64,000 bases of DNA, taken from positions 1-64,000 of the forward strand of contig JAKQOG010000230.1 of assembly GCA_029565395.1 (NCBI GenBank). Reading direction: 5' to 3'. Positions 10,801 to 20,000 of the stretch are shown here, one piece after another. How positions within the stretch are numbered: the first letter of the stretch is position 1; each line of letters opens with the position of its first letter. Below the pieces are notes generated by a model. It worked only from the letters and a program-made list of their open reading frames with translations, did no database searches and was not told the origin of the DNA. This DNA is from Candidatus Hydrogenedentota bacterium. Its GTDB lineage: Bacteria > Hydrogenedentota > Hydrogenedentia > Hydrogenedentales > CAILVY01. Both the position numbers and the translations under genes were made by a program.

Positions 10801-12216
10801 GCACCCAATATCAAGGCCAACATTGATATCATCAATCGTAATGGCGCCCGCGATAGTGAGCGTGCTAGTGACACTGCTGTTCGGAACCAGTTCCACAGGA
10901 TCGCCTTCATCGTTATAATAATTGAACTGATTGCCGCCGCCAAATTCCGAAGTGTTGCCATCGGCATCGGTGGCCGTGGCGGTCACATTCATCCCGTCAT
11001 AAGCGCTCAAGTCGGCCGTGCTGACAAATGTTCCAGACACATTGGCGCTAACGGAATCCACGAAGAACCGGCCTTCATCCGCAACGTCCGCAAAGATCTC
11101 AATAGTGGCATTGGCAGGGCCATGGCCCACCACCGGGCTGATTCCCGTGATGGACGGCGCGGCAATGCCGCCATTGCTTACACCCAGTTCTATACCGTTT
11201 TCACCGTTTGAAAAAATGGAATTATGGCTGATGGTGTTTTGGATGGACTGTTCCCCAATAAACGACACGGCTCTTCGCCCATTGAAGGCGATGATGTTCC
11301 CCTCCGCCACCGTAGCCCCGCCAACCATTATAGAAGACGCTTGATTAATTAATATCCCATCGCTCCCATTGGACAATGGCAAGGTTCCAGCGACATCCGT
11401 GCCAATACGGTTATTCTGGATCCCAAGGGATTGGGATTGTGAAACTTTAATTCCAAGATAAGAGTTTCCGGAAATGAGATTGCCCTCCCCGGGATTTGGC
11501 CGGCCGATATCGGTATTTTCTGTCATGCCAACTGCTATCCCAATATAATTGGGGATTGGAAGCGTCCCGGTGGCATCGGTGCCGATATAGTTGCCCACAA
11601 TAACCGCCGACTCCGAAAAATCTTCTGGAATAATGGTGCCGCTAACGCTCAGTCCACTTCCTTCATTTCCTGAAATGATATTGCGTTCCGCTTCCGTGGA
11701 ACCCCCAATATGGTTGCCGTCCCCATTTTTTATCGCGATGCCAATGCCATTGCCCAGACTGGTTGTGCCATCCGTGCCAATACGGCAGCCCGCTACCGTG
11801 TTGCCGTTGCCCTCAATGTAAATGCCGCGGCCGCTGAAGTGGACCACCGTCAGCCCCTGGATCACGCACAGGCTGCCCATGATTCTCAATCCGTCACTTT
11901 CCGGGTCGCTGAGGTTCACCCCGGAGAGAACCACCGTGCCCCCGCCATCAATAAGAATTTCGTTGTCGGTAAGGTCCGGCAGGGGAGTGGTTGGGGCAAT
12001 GGTTTCCGAACCCGTGGGCAGATCGAAGGAGATCGAATCACCCCCAACACTCGCATTGGCGGCGTTGACGGCATCCCGCAACGTGCCCACGCCGCTTGTG
12101 GCGTTGCTGTACACCACGAGTTCCGAGCCTGCTGCAAGCCCTCCCCATAACAAGGTAACCATGGCGAAGACAAGAACCCAATTGTACCCGCGTGTTTCAG
12201 CCTGTGTCGAAACCAT
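7888..12216 (-). CDS. Secreted beta-helix / P-domain / WWG-module protein, tandem paralog of 3116-7327
   Basis: Same domain order and C-terminus as the neighbour. Start moved from 12351 to ATG at 12216 (MVSTQAETRGYNWVLVFAMVTLLWGGLAAGSELVV), which has a signal peptide and RBS GGAAAGGAG. Confidence 0.85.
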   Translation of the reverse strand: MVSTQAETRGYNWVLVFAMVTLLWGGLAAGSELVVYSNATSGVGTLRDAVNAANASVGGDSISFDLPTGSETIAPTTPLPDLTDNEILIDGGGTVVLSGVNLSDPESDGLRIMGSLCVIQGLTVVHFSGRGIYIEGNGNTVAGCRIGTDGTTSLGNGIGIAIKNGDGNHIGGSTEAERNIISGNEGSGLSVSGTIIPEDFSESAVIVGNYIGTDATGTLPIPNYIGIAVGMTENTDIGRPNPGEGNLISGNSYLGIKVSQSQSLGIQNNRIGTDVAGTLPLSNGSDGILINQASSIMVGGATVAEGNIIAFNGRRAVSFIGEQSIQNTISHNSIFSNGENGIELGVSNGGIAAPSITGISPVVGHGPANATIEIFADVADEGRFFVDSVSANVSGTFVSTADLSAYDGMNVTATATDADGNTSEFGGGNQFNYYNDEGDPVELVPNSSVTSTLTIAGAITIDDINVGLDIGCSSTSSLVVQLESPDGTSISLFSEVDNDGEDFNDTLLDDEADDEIGLGMPPFTGSFRPMGLLSTYDGTNAKGTWILTVTDVGGSTTGDIYGWSVEITGHIRGIRPCDSYESDNVPATIYGGDSDDSMLTLPDVGLIEDVNVFFTLNCDYVDSFSVTLQSPEGTTIQLVNHPPVSGSNYTDTVLDDEADIGINDGDAPFTGSFRPVAALSGFDGQTTEGVWYLSIYNDSGSNAQLVRWGLCLNTTGGSQEGEEDPLLESCELGSLFGQGPHAPAADWSAPVSNYAEATKPLEYFWGVMEPIGTVMWWGYTAVEDAGLWAACIPQPAAVEIAFYEDNGGEPAGDSSYSESIVPEKINTGASYVLPGAYVMLYRYQATLSAPVSLASGWVRILGTGSSECNMHWMTSPQGDGASILRDGVGTNTPQNYDLSLCLGAAVPSEGEGGEEGEGISEGEGEGVAEGEGEGTAEGEGELECIRYHSADVPVNLISGGTISSTLTVPDTMTIADVNVQLDITCNSTSALIGVLTSPDGVEVGLFWELDNDGQNFEQTVFDDEAAASIYEGFPPYSDIFRPYNALYGFDEYGAAGTWTLTIEDAGGGSFGSLNSWSICITPMVEGEGEGVAEGEGEEGEGEGVAEGEGGEEGEGEEGEGGEEGEGEVVEPIEPCPLDSIFSQPPHQDSAAWQAPVCQIDLGFAYEKFSGVTEPIGSVTWWGFDAHEDGGIFSDCATSGMFQAVFAENNGGVPGVNLGSATGVATKVDTGAVYTLPGMFATIYRYTLTLDTPVVASEGLVGISSLSTSLPCEWHWISSPVGDGEYLYHSGAKAYYDTRPGDLSFCLGVGVITEGEGGAEGEGEEGEGVAEGEGEGAEGEGEGVVDDDHSADPNGDGLINLSELLRVIQFFNSSGYHCQAGTEDDYAPGPGDTSCAAHDSDYNPQDWFISLSELLRIIQFFNSGGYHSCPGEGTEDGFCPGPA
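8838..8967. repeat. Hexanucleotide tract encoding (EG)n linker
   Basis: Plus strand gccttcgccttcttcaccgccttcgccctcctcgcc... Confidence 0.85.
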
Positions 12217-12401
12217 TGATCTACTCCTTTCCTTCCGGCATCGTTGCCGTTCCTGCACAAATAACTGACCGTAAAGAGAAAATTCTGCCTCTCCCTTTAC
12301 ATCACCAGCTATCCATTCAACTGAAAAAGATGTCATACTCCCCGTGCGCAAAAGTGATAATCAATCCGAAAAATGAACACACTCTAGGAAAAATGTGTCA
12401 C

Positions 12402-12546
12402 GGAAGGGTAAAGCACATCTCTCGTACGTATGTTCCCCATCACCTCTGCTCGTACAACACCTCCCATGGAATGGCGGCCCGACCATCCCTGCGTTTCCTC
12501 CGGCTGCCTCTACAGCCGAACCCATTATAGGAACGATAATATCACA
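12402..12546. repeat. Conserved non-coding block, copy 2 (upstream of the 7888-12216 gene)
   Basis: See copy 1. Both copies begin exactly 186 nt upstream of the first base of the downstream start codon. Confidence 0.85.
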
Positions 12547-12583
12547 AGGTTCAGATCATATCAAAGCAATCACCTATGCGGCA

Positions 12584-12612
12584 TTGACATGCGAAGGTTA
12601 ACGAGGTATAGT
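12584..12612 (+). promoter_or_regulatory. Sigma-70-type promoter
   Basis: TTGACA - 17 nt - TATAGT, upstream of the 12710 CDS. Confidence 0.7.
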
Positions 12613-12628
12613 TGGAAATGGCTAAGGG

Positions 12629-12650
12629 TTCGATTGCGCGGACAATCGAA
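12629..12650 (+). other. Leader stem-loop
   Basis: TTCGATTG-CGCGGA-CAATCGAA, perfect 8-bp stem between the predicted promoter and the start codon. Confidence 0.5.
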
Positions 12651-12709
12651 GGTTAAAAAATGGATGGTCGGGCCGCCATCCTCCAATGCTATGCAAAGGA
12701 GGATGCGCC

Positions 12710-13063
12710 ATGAGTGTTTCCAAACAAACCGGCGTTGAACCAGTCACAGGGAGTTTCCAGAATTTAGTGCCGCTCGTTTTGCGGATATTCTGGATGCTGG
12801 TGGGCAATTTCATCCTGTTGATAACCTGCCTGTACATTCTGAACGAGAGAATATCCGGCTTCACCTGGCTGGATATCCTATATTGGGTGGCGCTGGTTTT
12901 AGCCCTTGCCGCCCGATACATCGAAATCACCTATTATCAAGGCCGTAAAGCGGACGGCGAGCCTGCGACACGCGCTCACTGGGTGCGATATGCCCTGATT
13001 ATGCTTGTTTTGGCAACAGCAGGGTGGCTCGCGGTGCATGGGATTATACAGGGGCTGGGGTAG
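12710..13063 (+). CDS. Small membrane protein, unknown function
   Basis: 117 aa from ATG at 12710 (AAAGGAGG RBS); three or so hydrophobic segments; no recognised family. Confidence 0.65.
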   Translation: MSVSKQTGVEPVTGSFQNLVPLVLRIFWMLVGNFILLITCLYILNERISGFTWLDILYWVALVLALAARYIEITYYQGRKADGEPATRAHWVRYALIMLVLATAGWLAVHGIIQGLG

Positions 13064-13170
13064 CGCCGCCCACGGGCCAAACGTCTTGATAAATACACTA
13101 GACACGGGATAGGATGCAATGGATGGCCTCGGAGGGCCAAGTGCGTTTTTAAAAAGCGCAAACGTGCAGA

Positions 13171-14934
13171 GTGTGGTCATCCATGAATCCCATGACGGTG
13201 CACATTACCGGTGAAGCGATGAGTCCGCTGCTGATCCTTGCCATCATCTTGATGGCGGGGATGGCAGGGGAGCATATTGCGCGCCGGTTGCGGGCGCCGG
13301 GAATCACGGGAAATCTTGCCGCAGGGATTTTACTGGGGCCTTCGTGCCTGGGAATCTTTGGCGAGGAAGATCCTGTCCGTATCTTTGGTTCAATGTCGTC
13401 CTTTGCCATGGTGTTTATCGCCCTTGCCGTGGGAAGCCATTTGTCCTATCGCCGGATTCATAATGCTTTAGGGCGCATTGTATTTATTGTCATCGGCGAA
13501 GTAGTCGTGTGTTGTGCCGCCGTCATCGCCTCCACCTGGCTGTATTCGGGAAATCTGCATGTCGCCGTGTTACTGGGAACCATGGCCATAGCGACGGCCC
13601 CTACAACCACCCTGGCCATCGTCCGCGAGAATCGCGCGCGCGGACCGTTTGTCAAGACACTGATGGCGGTGGTGGCGCTGGATTGCGCCCTGTGCATTCT
13701 TCTGTTCTCTCTGGCGCAAGGATGGGCGGCGGAACATTATACGGGGCTGGGATTCACGGGTGGAAATCCCCTGTTACATCTCGGATGGCAGATCTTCGGG
13801 GCATTTTTCCTTGCGGTCGCCGTGGCCGGCGCCATGGAGTTTGTCATCCACCGGTGGCGGCTGACCGAGTTCATCAGCATGTTTCTGGCCGTCCTTCTCA
13901 TCGCGGGATTTGCTCAGTATCTTCATATAAACCCTCTTCTGACCGGCTTGTTTGTGGGCGTGTTTCTGGCAAACTATTCTCATGAGGAATCCCGCTATGT
14001 CACGGCATTCGAGCCTATAGAAGTGCTTCTTTTCACGGGATTCTTCACCTTGGCGGGCGTGGGGGTTCATTGGGAGAGCCTGGGGCAGGCGGGGGTATTG
14101 TGCATCATTTATTTCCTTGCCCGGGGCGCGGGCAAAGCCGCGGGAGCTTTCGCGGGCGGGATAATGGCCCGCTGCCCCACCCGTATACGGACAAACATGC
14201 CGATTAGCCTCTTTCCGCAGGCGGGCGTGGTCGTGGGGCTTGTGATTATCCTGGAGAACGATCCGCGCTTGCCCGCCGACATCAAGCAAGCCATTTCGGT
14301 GCTGATTCTGGCCGCGGTGGCCATTAATGAGATTGTGGGACCGTTCTTCACCCGAAGCGCCTTGCGAAACGCCAATGAAGTGAACCGGGATCGGCCAAGG
14401 CTCATGAGTTTCCTGCAAGAGGAATATATTCTGTCCCGGCTCGTGGCGAAAGACAAATGGGAGGCGATCCAAAAACTGGCCAATTTCTTCATTCGCACCC
14501 ATCCCATCCCCCTCCAGGAACAGAAATCGCTCGTAAACACTATTATTGAGCGCGAACGGTCCATGACCACCGCCATTGGGTGCGGGATTGCAATACCGCA
14601 TGGCCGCGTGAATTCCGGGAACTCCATTCAAGGAGTCCTGGCCTTGTGCCCCACGGGAGTCGATTTTTCAGCGCTGGATGACGAGCCGGTAAAAGTGATG
14701 ATACTCATCGTAACCCCCAAAGAACATGAATTGCGCCATCAGGAAGTATTGGCAAGCCTCGCGGGGATGCTGTCCAATCCGGCCATACGAGACCGTCTTA
14801 TCGCCTCCCGAAATGCCCATGACGCCTGGGAAGTAATCGAGGATGAAGAAAACCGGAATTTCAACTACTTCCTGGAGGATGCGCCCGATGAAACCAATAC
14901 AAAAGGCAAACCCTCCCCCGGAAGACAGGTTTGA
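13171..14934 (+). CDS. CPA2-family cation/proton antiporter (Kef-like) fused to a C-terminal PTS EIIA (type 2/Ntr-like) domain
   Basis: N-terminal Na_H_exchanger-type membrane domain (LAAGILLGPSCLG...); C-terminal TTAIGCGIAIPHGRV...TPKEHELRHQEVLASLAGML is EIIA type 2 with the conserved His. Start may be 13183. Confidence 0.88.
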   Translation: MWSSMNPMTVHITGEAMSPLLILAIILMAGMAGEHIARRLRAPGITGNLAAGILLGPSCLGIFGEEDPVRIFGSMSSFAMVFIALAVGSHLSYRRIHNALGRIVFIVIGEVVVCCAAVIASTWLYSGNLHVAVLLGTMAIATAPTTTLAIVRENRARGPFVKTLMAVVALDCALCILLFSLAQGWAAEHYTGLGFTGGNPLLHLGWQIFGAFFLAVAVAGAMEFVIHRWRLTEFISMFLAVLLIAGFAQYLHINPLLTGLFVGVFLANYSHEESRYVTAFEPIEVLLFTGFFTLAGVGVHWESLGQAGVLCIIYFLARGAGKAAGAFAGGIMARCPTRIRTNMPISLFPQAGVVVGLVIILENDPRLPADIKQAISVLILAAVAINEIVGPFFTRSALRNANEVNRDRPRLMSFLQEEYILSRLVAKDKWEAIQKLANFFIRTHPIPLQEQKSLVNTIIERERSMTTAIGCGIAIPHGRVNSGNSIQGVLALCPTGVDFSALDDEPVKVMILIVTPKEHELRHQEVLASLAGMLSNPAIRDRLIASRNAHDAWEVIEDEENRNFNYFLEDAPDETNTKGKPSPGRQV

Positions 14935-14940
14935 CCCTCC

Positions 14941-16323
14941 ATGAAACGGTTCTTTGCACAATTGATTTCGTTAAACACACCTTCACGATTGATTGTGGTG
15001 TCGTTTGCGCTCTTTATCGTGTCTGGGACATTTTTGCTCTTGCCTTCGATGACCGTTCGGGAAAACATCAGCCCAAACAGTTTCATCCAGGCATTATTCA
15101 CCGCCACATCGGCGGTGTGCGTGACGGGGCTCACCGTGCGCGACACCGGAATGGAGTTAAGCACGCTGGGGCAGGCCATCGTGCTTTTACTTATCCAGGT
15201 GGGAGGACTGGGCATTTTAACGTTTTCAAACCTTTTTCTGCTCCTCTATGCCGGCCGGCTGGACGTCACCCAGCGAATGGCGCTGAAAGAAACTCATGGG
15301 AACTTGCTTCACCTTCCCATTCGCACGCTGATCATGTACATATTTCTTTACACATTCCTGATAGAATTGGCGGGGGCGGTCCTATTGACGCTTCGTTTCC
15401 TTGTGGATTATCCCTTTGGGTCCGCGCTGTGGCTTGGGATCTTTCATTCCGTCTCGGCGTTCTGCAACGCGGGATTTAGCTTATTCCCCGACAGTCTGGT
15501 CCGTTACCGCCATGATATGGTGATCAATCTGACCATTATGCTGCTGGTTATCATGGGGGGGCTCGGTTTTGTGGTGCTGGCGGATATTACCTATTGGGCA
15601 AAAGGGCTTCGCAGCGTCCCCAGAATGCTGTTGAGCCTGCACAGCCGGACCGTCCTCTTCACAAGCGGGTTGCTTATCCTCAGCGGGGCATCGATGATTG
15701 CAATTCTGGAATCCAACGGCCAGGCATCCGCGGGCTCGTGGCTTGAACGCCTGCTCGAAAGCGTCTTTCTTTCCGTAAGCGCTCGAACAGCAGGGTTCAA
15801 CACCCTTCAAACCGCCCAACTTACAAATGGAACACTGCTCATGGTCATTCTGCTCATGATGGTAGGGGGTTCTCCAGGGTCCACGGCGGGCGGGATCAAA
15901 ACGACAACGCTGGCGGTCCTATACGCGCTGATTGTTTCCAGGGTTCGTAATTGCACACGGGTCGAACTGATGCGGCGGAGCGTGCCAAGCCACGTTGTCG
16001 CCAAAGCGCTAATGACCTTGGCTGTTTTTCTATTGGTGGTTCTGGTTTCTGTAATCCTCCTCCAAATTACGGAATTATGGGGGGTTCCCCATTCGATGCA
16101 CCGGGGAAATTTTCTGGAATACCTGTTTGAAGTAGTGTCTGCATTGGGAACCGTCGGGCTCTCAACAGGCGTCACCACGGGCTTGTCCACAGCGGGCAAG
16201 CTGGTTATCATTGGATGCATGTTTATCGGACGTTTGAGTCCCTTGCTGATTGCGAATTCACTGATTGGCATGCGGCAACAGACGGATTATTCGTATCCTG
16301 AAGAGGACATCATTGTAGGGTAG
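14941..16323 (+). CDS. ktrB: TrkH/KtrB-family potassium transporter membrane subunit
   Basis: 460 aa; FIQALFTATSAVCVTGLTVRDTG, SARTAGFNTLQ, GGSPGSTAGGIKTTTLAVL, SALGTVGLSTGVT selectivity-loop motifs. Confidence 0.9.
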   Translation: MKRFFAQLISLNTPSRLIVVSFALFIVSGTFLLLPSMTVRENISPNSFIQALFTATSAVCVTGLTVRDTGMELSTLGQAIVLLLIQVGGLGILTFSNLFLLLYAGRLDVTQRMALKETHGNLLHLPIRTLIMYIFLYTFLIELAGAVLLTLRFLVDYPFGSALWLGIFHSVSAFCNAGFSLFPDSLVRYRHDMVINLTIMLLVIMGGLGFVVLADITYWAKGLRSVPRMLLSLHSRTVLFTSGLLILSGASMIAILESNGQASAGSWLERLLESVFLSVSARTAGFNTLQTAQLTNGTLLMVILLMMVGGSPGSTAGGIKTTTLAVLYALIVSRVRNCTRVELMRRSVPSHVVAKALMTLAVFLLVVLVSVILLQITELWGVPHSMHRGNFLEYLFEVVSALGTVGLSTGVTTGLSTAGKLVIIGCMFIGRLSPLLIANSLIGMRQQTDYSYPEEDIIVG

Positions 16324-16334
16324 GAGCAAGGCAA

Positions 16335-17015
16335 ATGAAAAAGACTTTTGTGGTAGTGGGTTTAGGAACCTTCGGCGCAGTGGCGGCGAGTGCCTTATAC
16401 AAGGGCGGCGCCACCGTTATCGCTGTCGACCACGATGAAAAGGCAGTAAACCGGATGAAGAAACTGTCCACCCAGGCAATATGCGTGGATATCGACAATG
16501 AAGAGGCGCTGGAGTCTGTTGGGGTTTTTGATGCAAACGTGGTGATTTTGGCTTTGCGGCGGCATTTTGACACCTCCGTTCTCGCAACCCATATGTTCAA
16601 GAACCATGGAGTAAACGAGATTGTCGTCCATGTCGATTCCGAGCGGGAAGCTTCCGCCATTTTAAGCATAGGCGCAACGGAAACCATCTTTCCGGAACGG
16701 GACATGGCGGAACACCTTGCGCAGCGGCTGCTGCGTCCTGAACTGGCCAAACAGATTCCTTTGAGTCCGGATACGGGAATCATTGAACTTCCCTGTCCCG
16801 ATGATTTTGTGGACCATTCCCTGGCGGAACTTCAAATTCGAAAACGGTTTGGAGTCACCGTTATCGCCATCAAACGGCCAAAACCGGACGGCGGCGATGA
16901 CAAACTCGACGCCGCTCCCTCGCCTGACGACGTCATATCCAGCGGAAGCACATTAATTGTTTTGGGAAAGACAAAGCACTTGCACAAATTCGCGGAAACC
17001 GTGTCCGGCAAATAA
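16335..17015 (+). CDS. ktrA: TrkA/KtrA-family potassium uptake regulatory protein (RCK domains)
   Basis: 226 aa; VVVGLGTFGAVAASALYKGGATVIAVDHDEKAV Rossmann motif; C-terminal RCK_C-like part. Confidence 0.9.
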   Translation: MKKTFVVVGLGTFGAVAASALYKGGATVIAVDHDEKAVNRMKKLSTQAICVDIDNEEALESVGVFDANVVILALRRHFDTSVLATHMFKNHGVNEIVVHVDSEREASAILSIGATETIFPERDMAEHLAQRLLRPELAKQIPLSPDTGIIELPCPDDFVDHSLAELQIRKRFGVTVIAIKRPKPDGGDDKLDAAPSPDDVISSGSTLIVLGKTKHLHKFAETVSGK

Positions 17016-17053
17016 CCACACCCGGTGTGCAGCATCCGTTGAATCCTTTTCCA

Positions 17054-20000
17054 TCATGATGTTGACCGGATATGAATATCGCGTTGGGGAAAAGGTATTT
17101 CAATGCCGTGCGCCTGAAATTCACGGTTGATAGTTCTGTTCAGACGGTCCCGCACGACAAGCAGGAAGGAAGGCGACGGGATAAACACGCGCACCACGAA
17201 TTCCAGGGCGCTGTCCCCATGACGGGTAAAGGTGACGGACGGCTTCGGATCATCGAGAACATCCGGATCGCTGGTCGCAATTCCCATCAGAAGATTGGTC
17301 ACTTTATCAAGATCGCTCCCATAGGCCACGCCTATTTCAATCACCAGCCGGTTCACGGTGTCGCCGCGGGTCCAATTAGTCACGGATTGCGTGACCAAAT
17401 CCTTGTTGGGCAGAAGAACTTCCTGCGAATCGAAATTAAGAATGGTGGTGGCGCGTATGTTAATGCGGCGCACCGTTCCGGTAACATTTCCTATGGTGAC
17501 AATGTCATTTATTCGAATGGGGCGTTCGACAAGTAAAATAATGCCGCTGAAGAAGTTTGAAACGATCTCCTGAAGTCCGAATCCGAGGCCCACGCCAATG
17601 GCGGCAATCAACCAGCCGAGACGCCCAAGGTCAAGGTGTACCTGGGAGAGAGCCATGATAATCCCGATAGTGAAGATTCCGTACCGCGAGATGGTCAGAA
17701 TGGCATACTTGGCGCCTTCATCCAGATTCACCCTGGGGAAGATGGCAAATTCATAGATTCCGGGGAGATGGCGCAACAGCCACACCATGATGCCCATGTA
17801 AAGAATGAAGCGCAACACATCGGCCGCGGTGATGAATTCCGGGACATCCCCGGCCCCGTGGAGGGAATATATATGCACTTCTTCAAGCGTTTTCAGAGCC
17901 TGATCGTCTATCCCCCAGGCCATGGCCAGCACAAAAACGGTCAAGAGAACAAACAGTACCCGCACAAACCCTTCCATTTGTTGTTCCGCGGCATGGCCAT
18001 CAACGGGAATTTCTTCTTCGGAATCCAGCTCCACCCAATGCTTTCCCCAATAAAATTGCCCCATGGAACGAAGACTCGCCATGGCGCCCAAATACGCGGG
18101 GATAATCAGGAGCAGCATCCCCAAGGACATCATGACGCTTTGGAAGATGGCCAGCGCCGCCGTGCGATATCCCGCCACGTCGAGAACAACAACTGCGCAG
18201 AGGGCAATCAGGGTGAAAAAACGCAGCAGAGGCCACAGCCGCTGCAAAGTGATATTTCCAAGCGCGGACAAAACATGCTTTGGGAAAAGGGACCGCCGCC
18301 GGATAAGCCGTGCGGCGGCCATGGCGGCGGCCATTTCGAAGAACGTATAGAGAATGCGGGGCGTTGCCTCAAACTCAAAGGGCGGCTGCGCCAATATGGT
18401 TTGCGGAACGAAAAATAGAATGTAGGCGGACAACAACAACCGCAAGGAACGGTAGAGAACCACGGCGGCATCATCCGGCAGATGAAACTGCACGCGTGCA
18501 ACGCCGTTTTCGGCCAGAAAAGCGCGTAACAAAAGCCAACCAAACAAAAAAACCGCCGCGCCGGTCAGTAATTCCCGCAATACGGCTTCCAGGCCGGCCG
18601 GCAATCCCATCGCGGCCGACAGACGGGCCGTTAAAAACAAATACAGAGGCAGCACCGCCGCGCCGATAATGTTTAAAACGCTTGCGAGGAGAGCCTCCCG
18701 GAACGCCTGCGAATAGGAAGCCGGCTCCGATGAAATCTTCCGCCCCGCATTTCGAAGAAGCCGGAGCAAATAGGCCAGCAGCAAAGGAAGCACGAGGACA
18801 AGCATAACCAGGTACAGAATTCCCCATATCCCATACACGGCTTGATAGATCGCCGCCCGGGTGTCGGCCGATATCCCTTTTTGCCACAGCGCCTTGAGTC
18901 CTGTGGTTTCCTGCCAAAGCTGGCGCGTGATGACTTCGCTAATGGGTTTACCGTCCCTAAGCCAGAATGACCGCGCCTTGACGAACCGTTCCGCGGTGTT
19001 GAGATTGTCAAGGCGGGACAGCATTAAGTCTTGCATCTGTTGACCCAGGGCGATCGCTTCCGTGAGCAGACTTTTTTCTTCCCGGAGGGCCGTGCGATAT
19101 TCACTGTACAAGGGATCGCTTTTCTCGACAATGGATTTTTGCGCGCTTTCAGACAATCCGGCCAGTGCGGCGTCCCGGTCCTTATTCCACCGCTCCGTAA
19201 AGTCTAATAACGTGTTTTCAATCTCAAACCGCCGCGAACGATAACGCCCCACGGTTTCCGTCAAATCCGATTGAAGCAGCCGTCCAATCACTTTTCGCCG
19301 CGATTTAAACAGGTCCAGAATCTGCCGAAGTCTATCCGTCATTTCCGGGGCGGCGCCTGAACTCACAAGCAGGTTGTGCAGGCTGTCCAATTCCGCCTTT
19401 TCCGCGGCGAGCCGCTTTTCCTGCTCGCTGACATCCTTCTTGAGGGAAATCAGAAATCCTTCCACTTCCGACTTGTTCTTTTTCGATGCCGCCAAATCGG
19501 CCTCCGCCTGTTTTATAAACCGTTCGACAGGCGATCCCGCTTCGGCCGCCATTTGCTCCTTGGCTTCAAGGTCCTGCTGCAGTTCCTGTTGCTCCGCATT
19601 GAGTTTCCCGGCCAAAGCTTCATTATACAATTCAAACTCTTCTTCCAACCGCTTCAGTTTTATGTCCGCCGCTTCCATTTCCTTGCGAAGGATCGGTTCG
19701 GTCTTTTTGTCAAAGGCGGTCTGCGCTTCCAGGATCTTGATGGTCTGAAGCGCCACTTGTTTATCGATCCGGGATACCTCCAGGTTTATGTTAAGCAATT
19801 CCTGCGATCCGGCTTCCTGCAAGGAAGGCGTCTCTTGGGAAAACTGTGCGATTGCCTTGTCCGCATCTTCTTCCTGCTTCCGGGCTTCGGAGATCCGTAC
19901 GGCCGACTCCTCCAACCGGGTGTGCGCATCGGCTATGGCTTTCCGCAATACTTCCACCCCATCGCGTTGCTGAGTGACTCCAAGAGATAACTCCTCAAAA

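Noticed and set aside
9994-11211. 405-aa plus-strand ORF
   Set aside because: Antisense to the well-supported 7888-12216 gene; Arg/His/Ile-rich with no family resemblance. Shadow ORF.
12217-12351. N-terminal extension of the 7888-12351 ORF
   Set aside because: Signal peptide and RBS place the start at 12216.
13105-13165. Possible terminator hairpins before the antiporter gene (TGGCCTCGGAGGGCCA, TGCGTTTTTAAAAAGCGCA)
   Set aside because: Short and imperfect; not strong enough to annotate.
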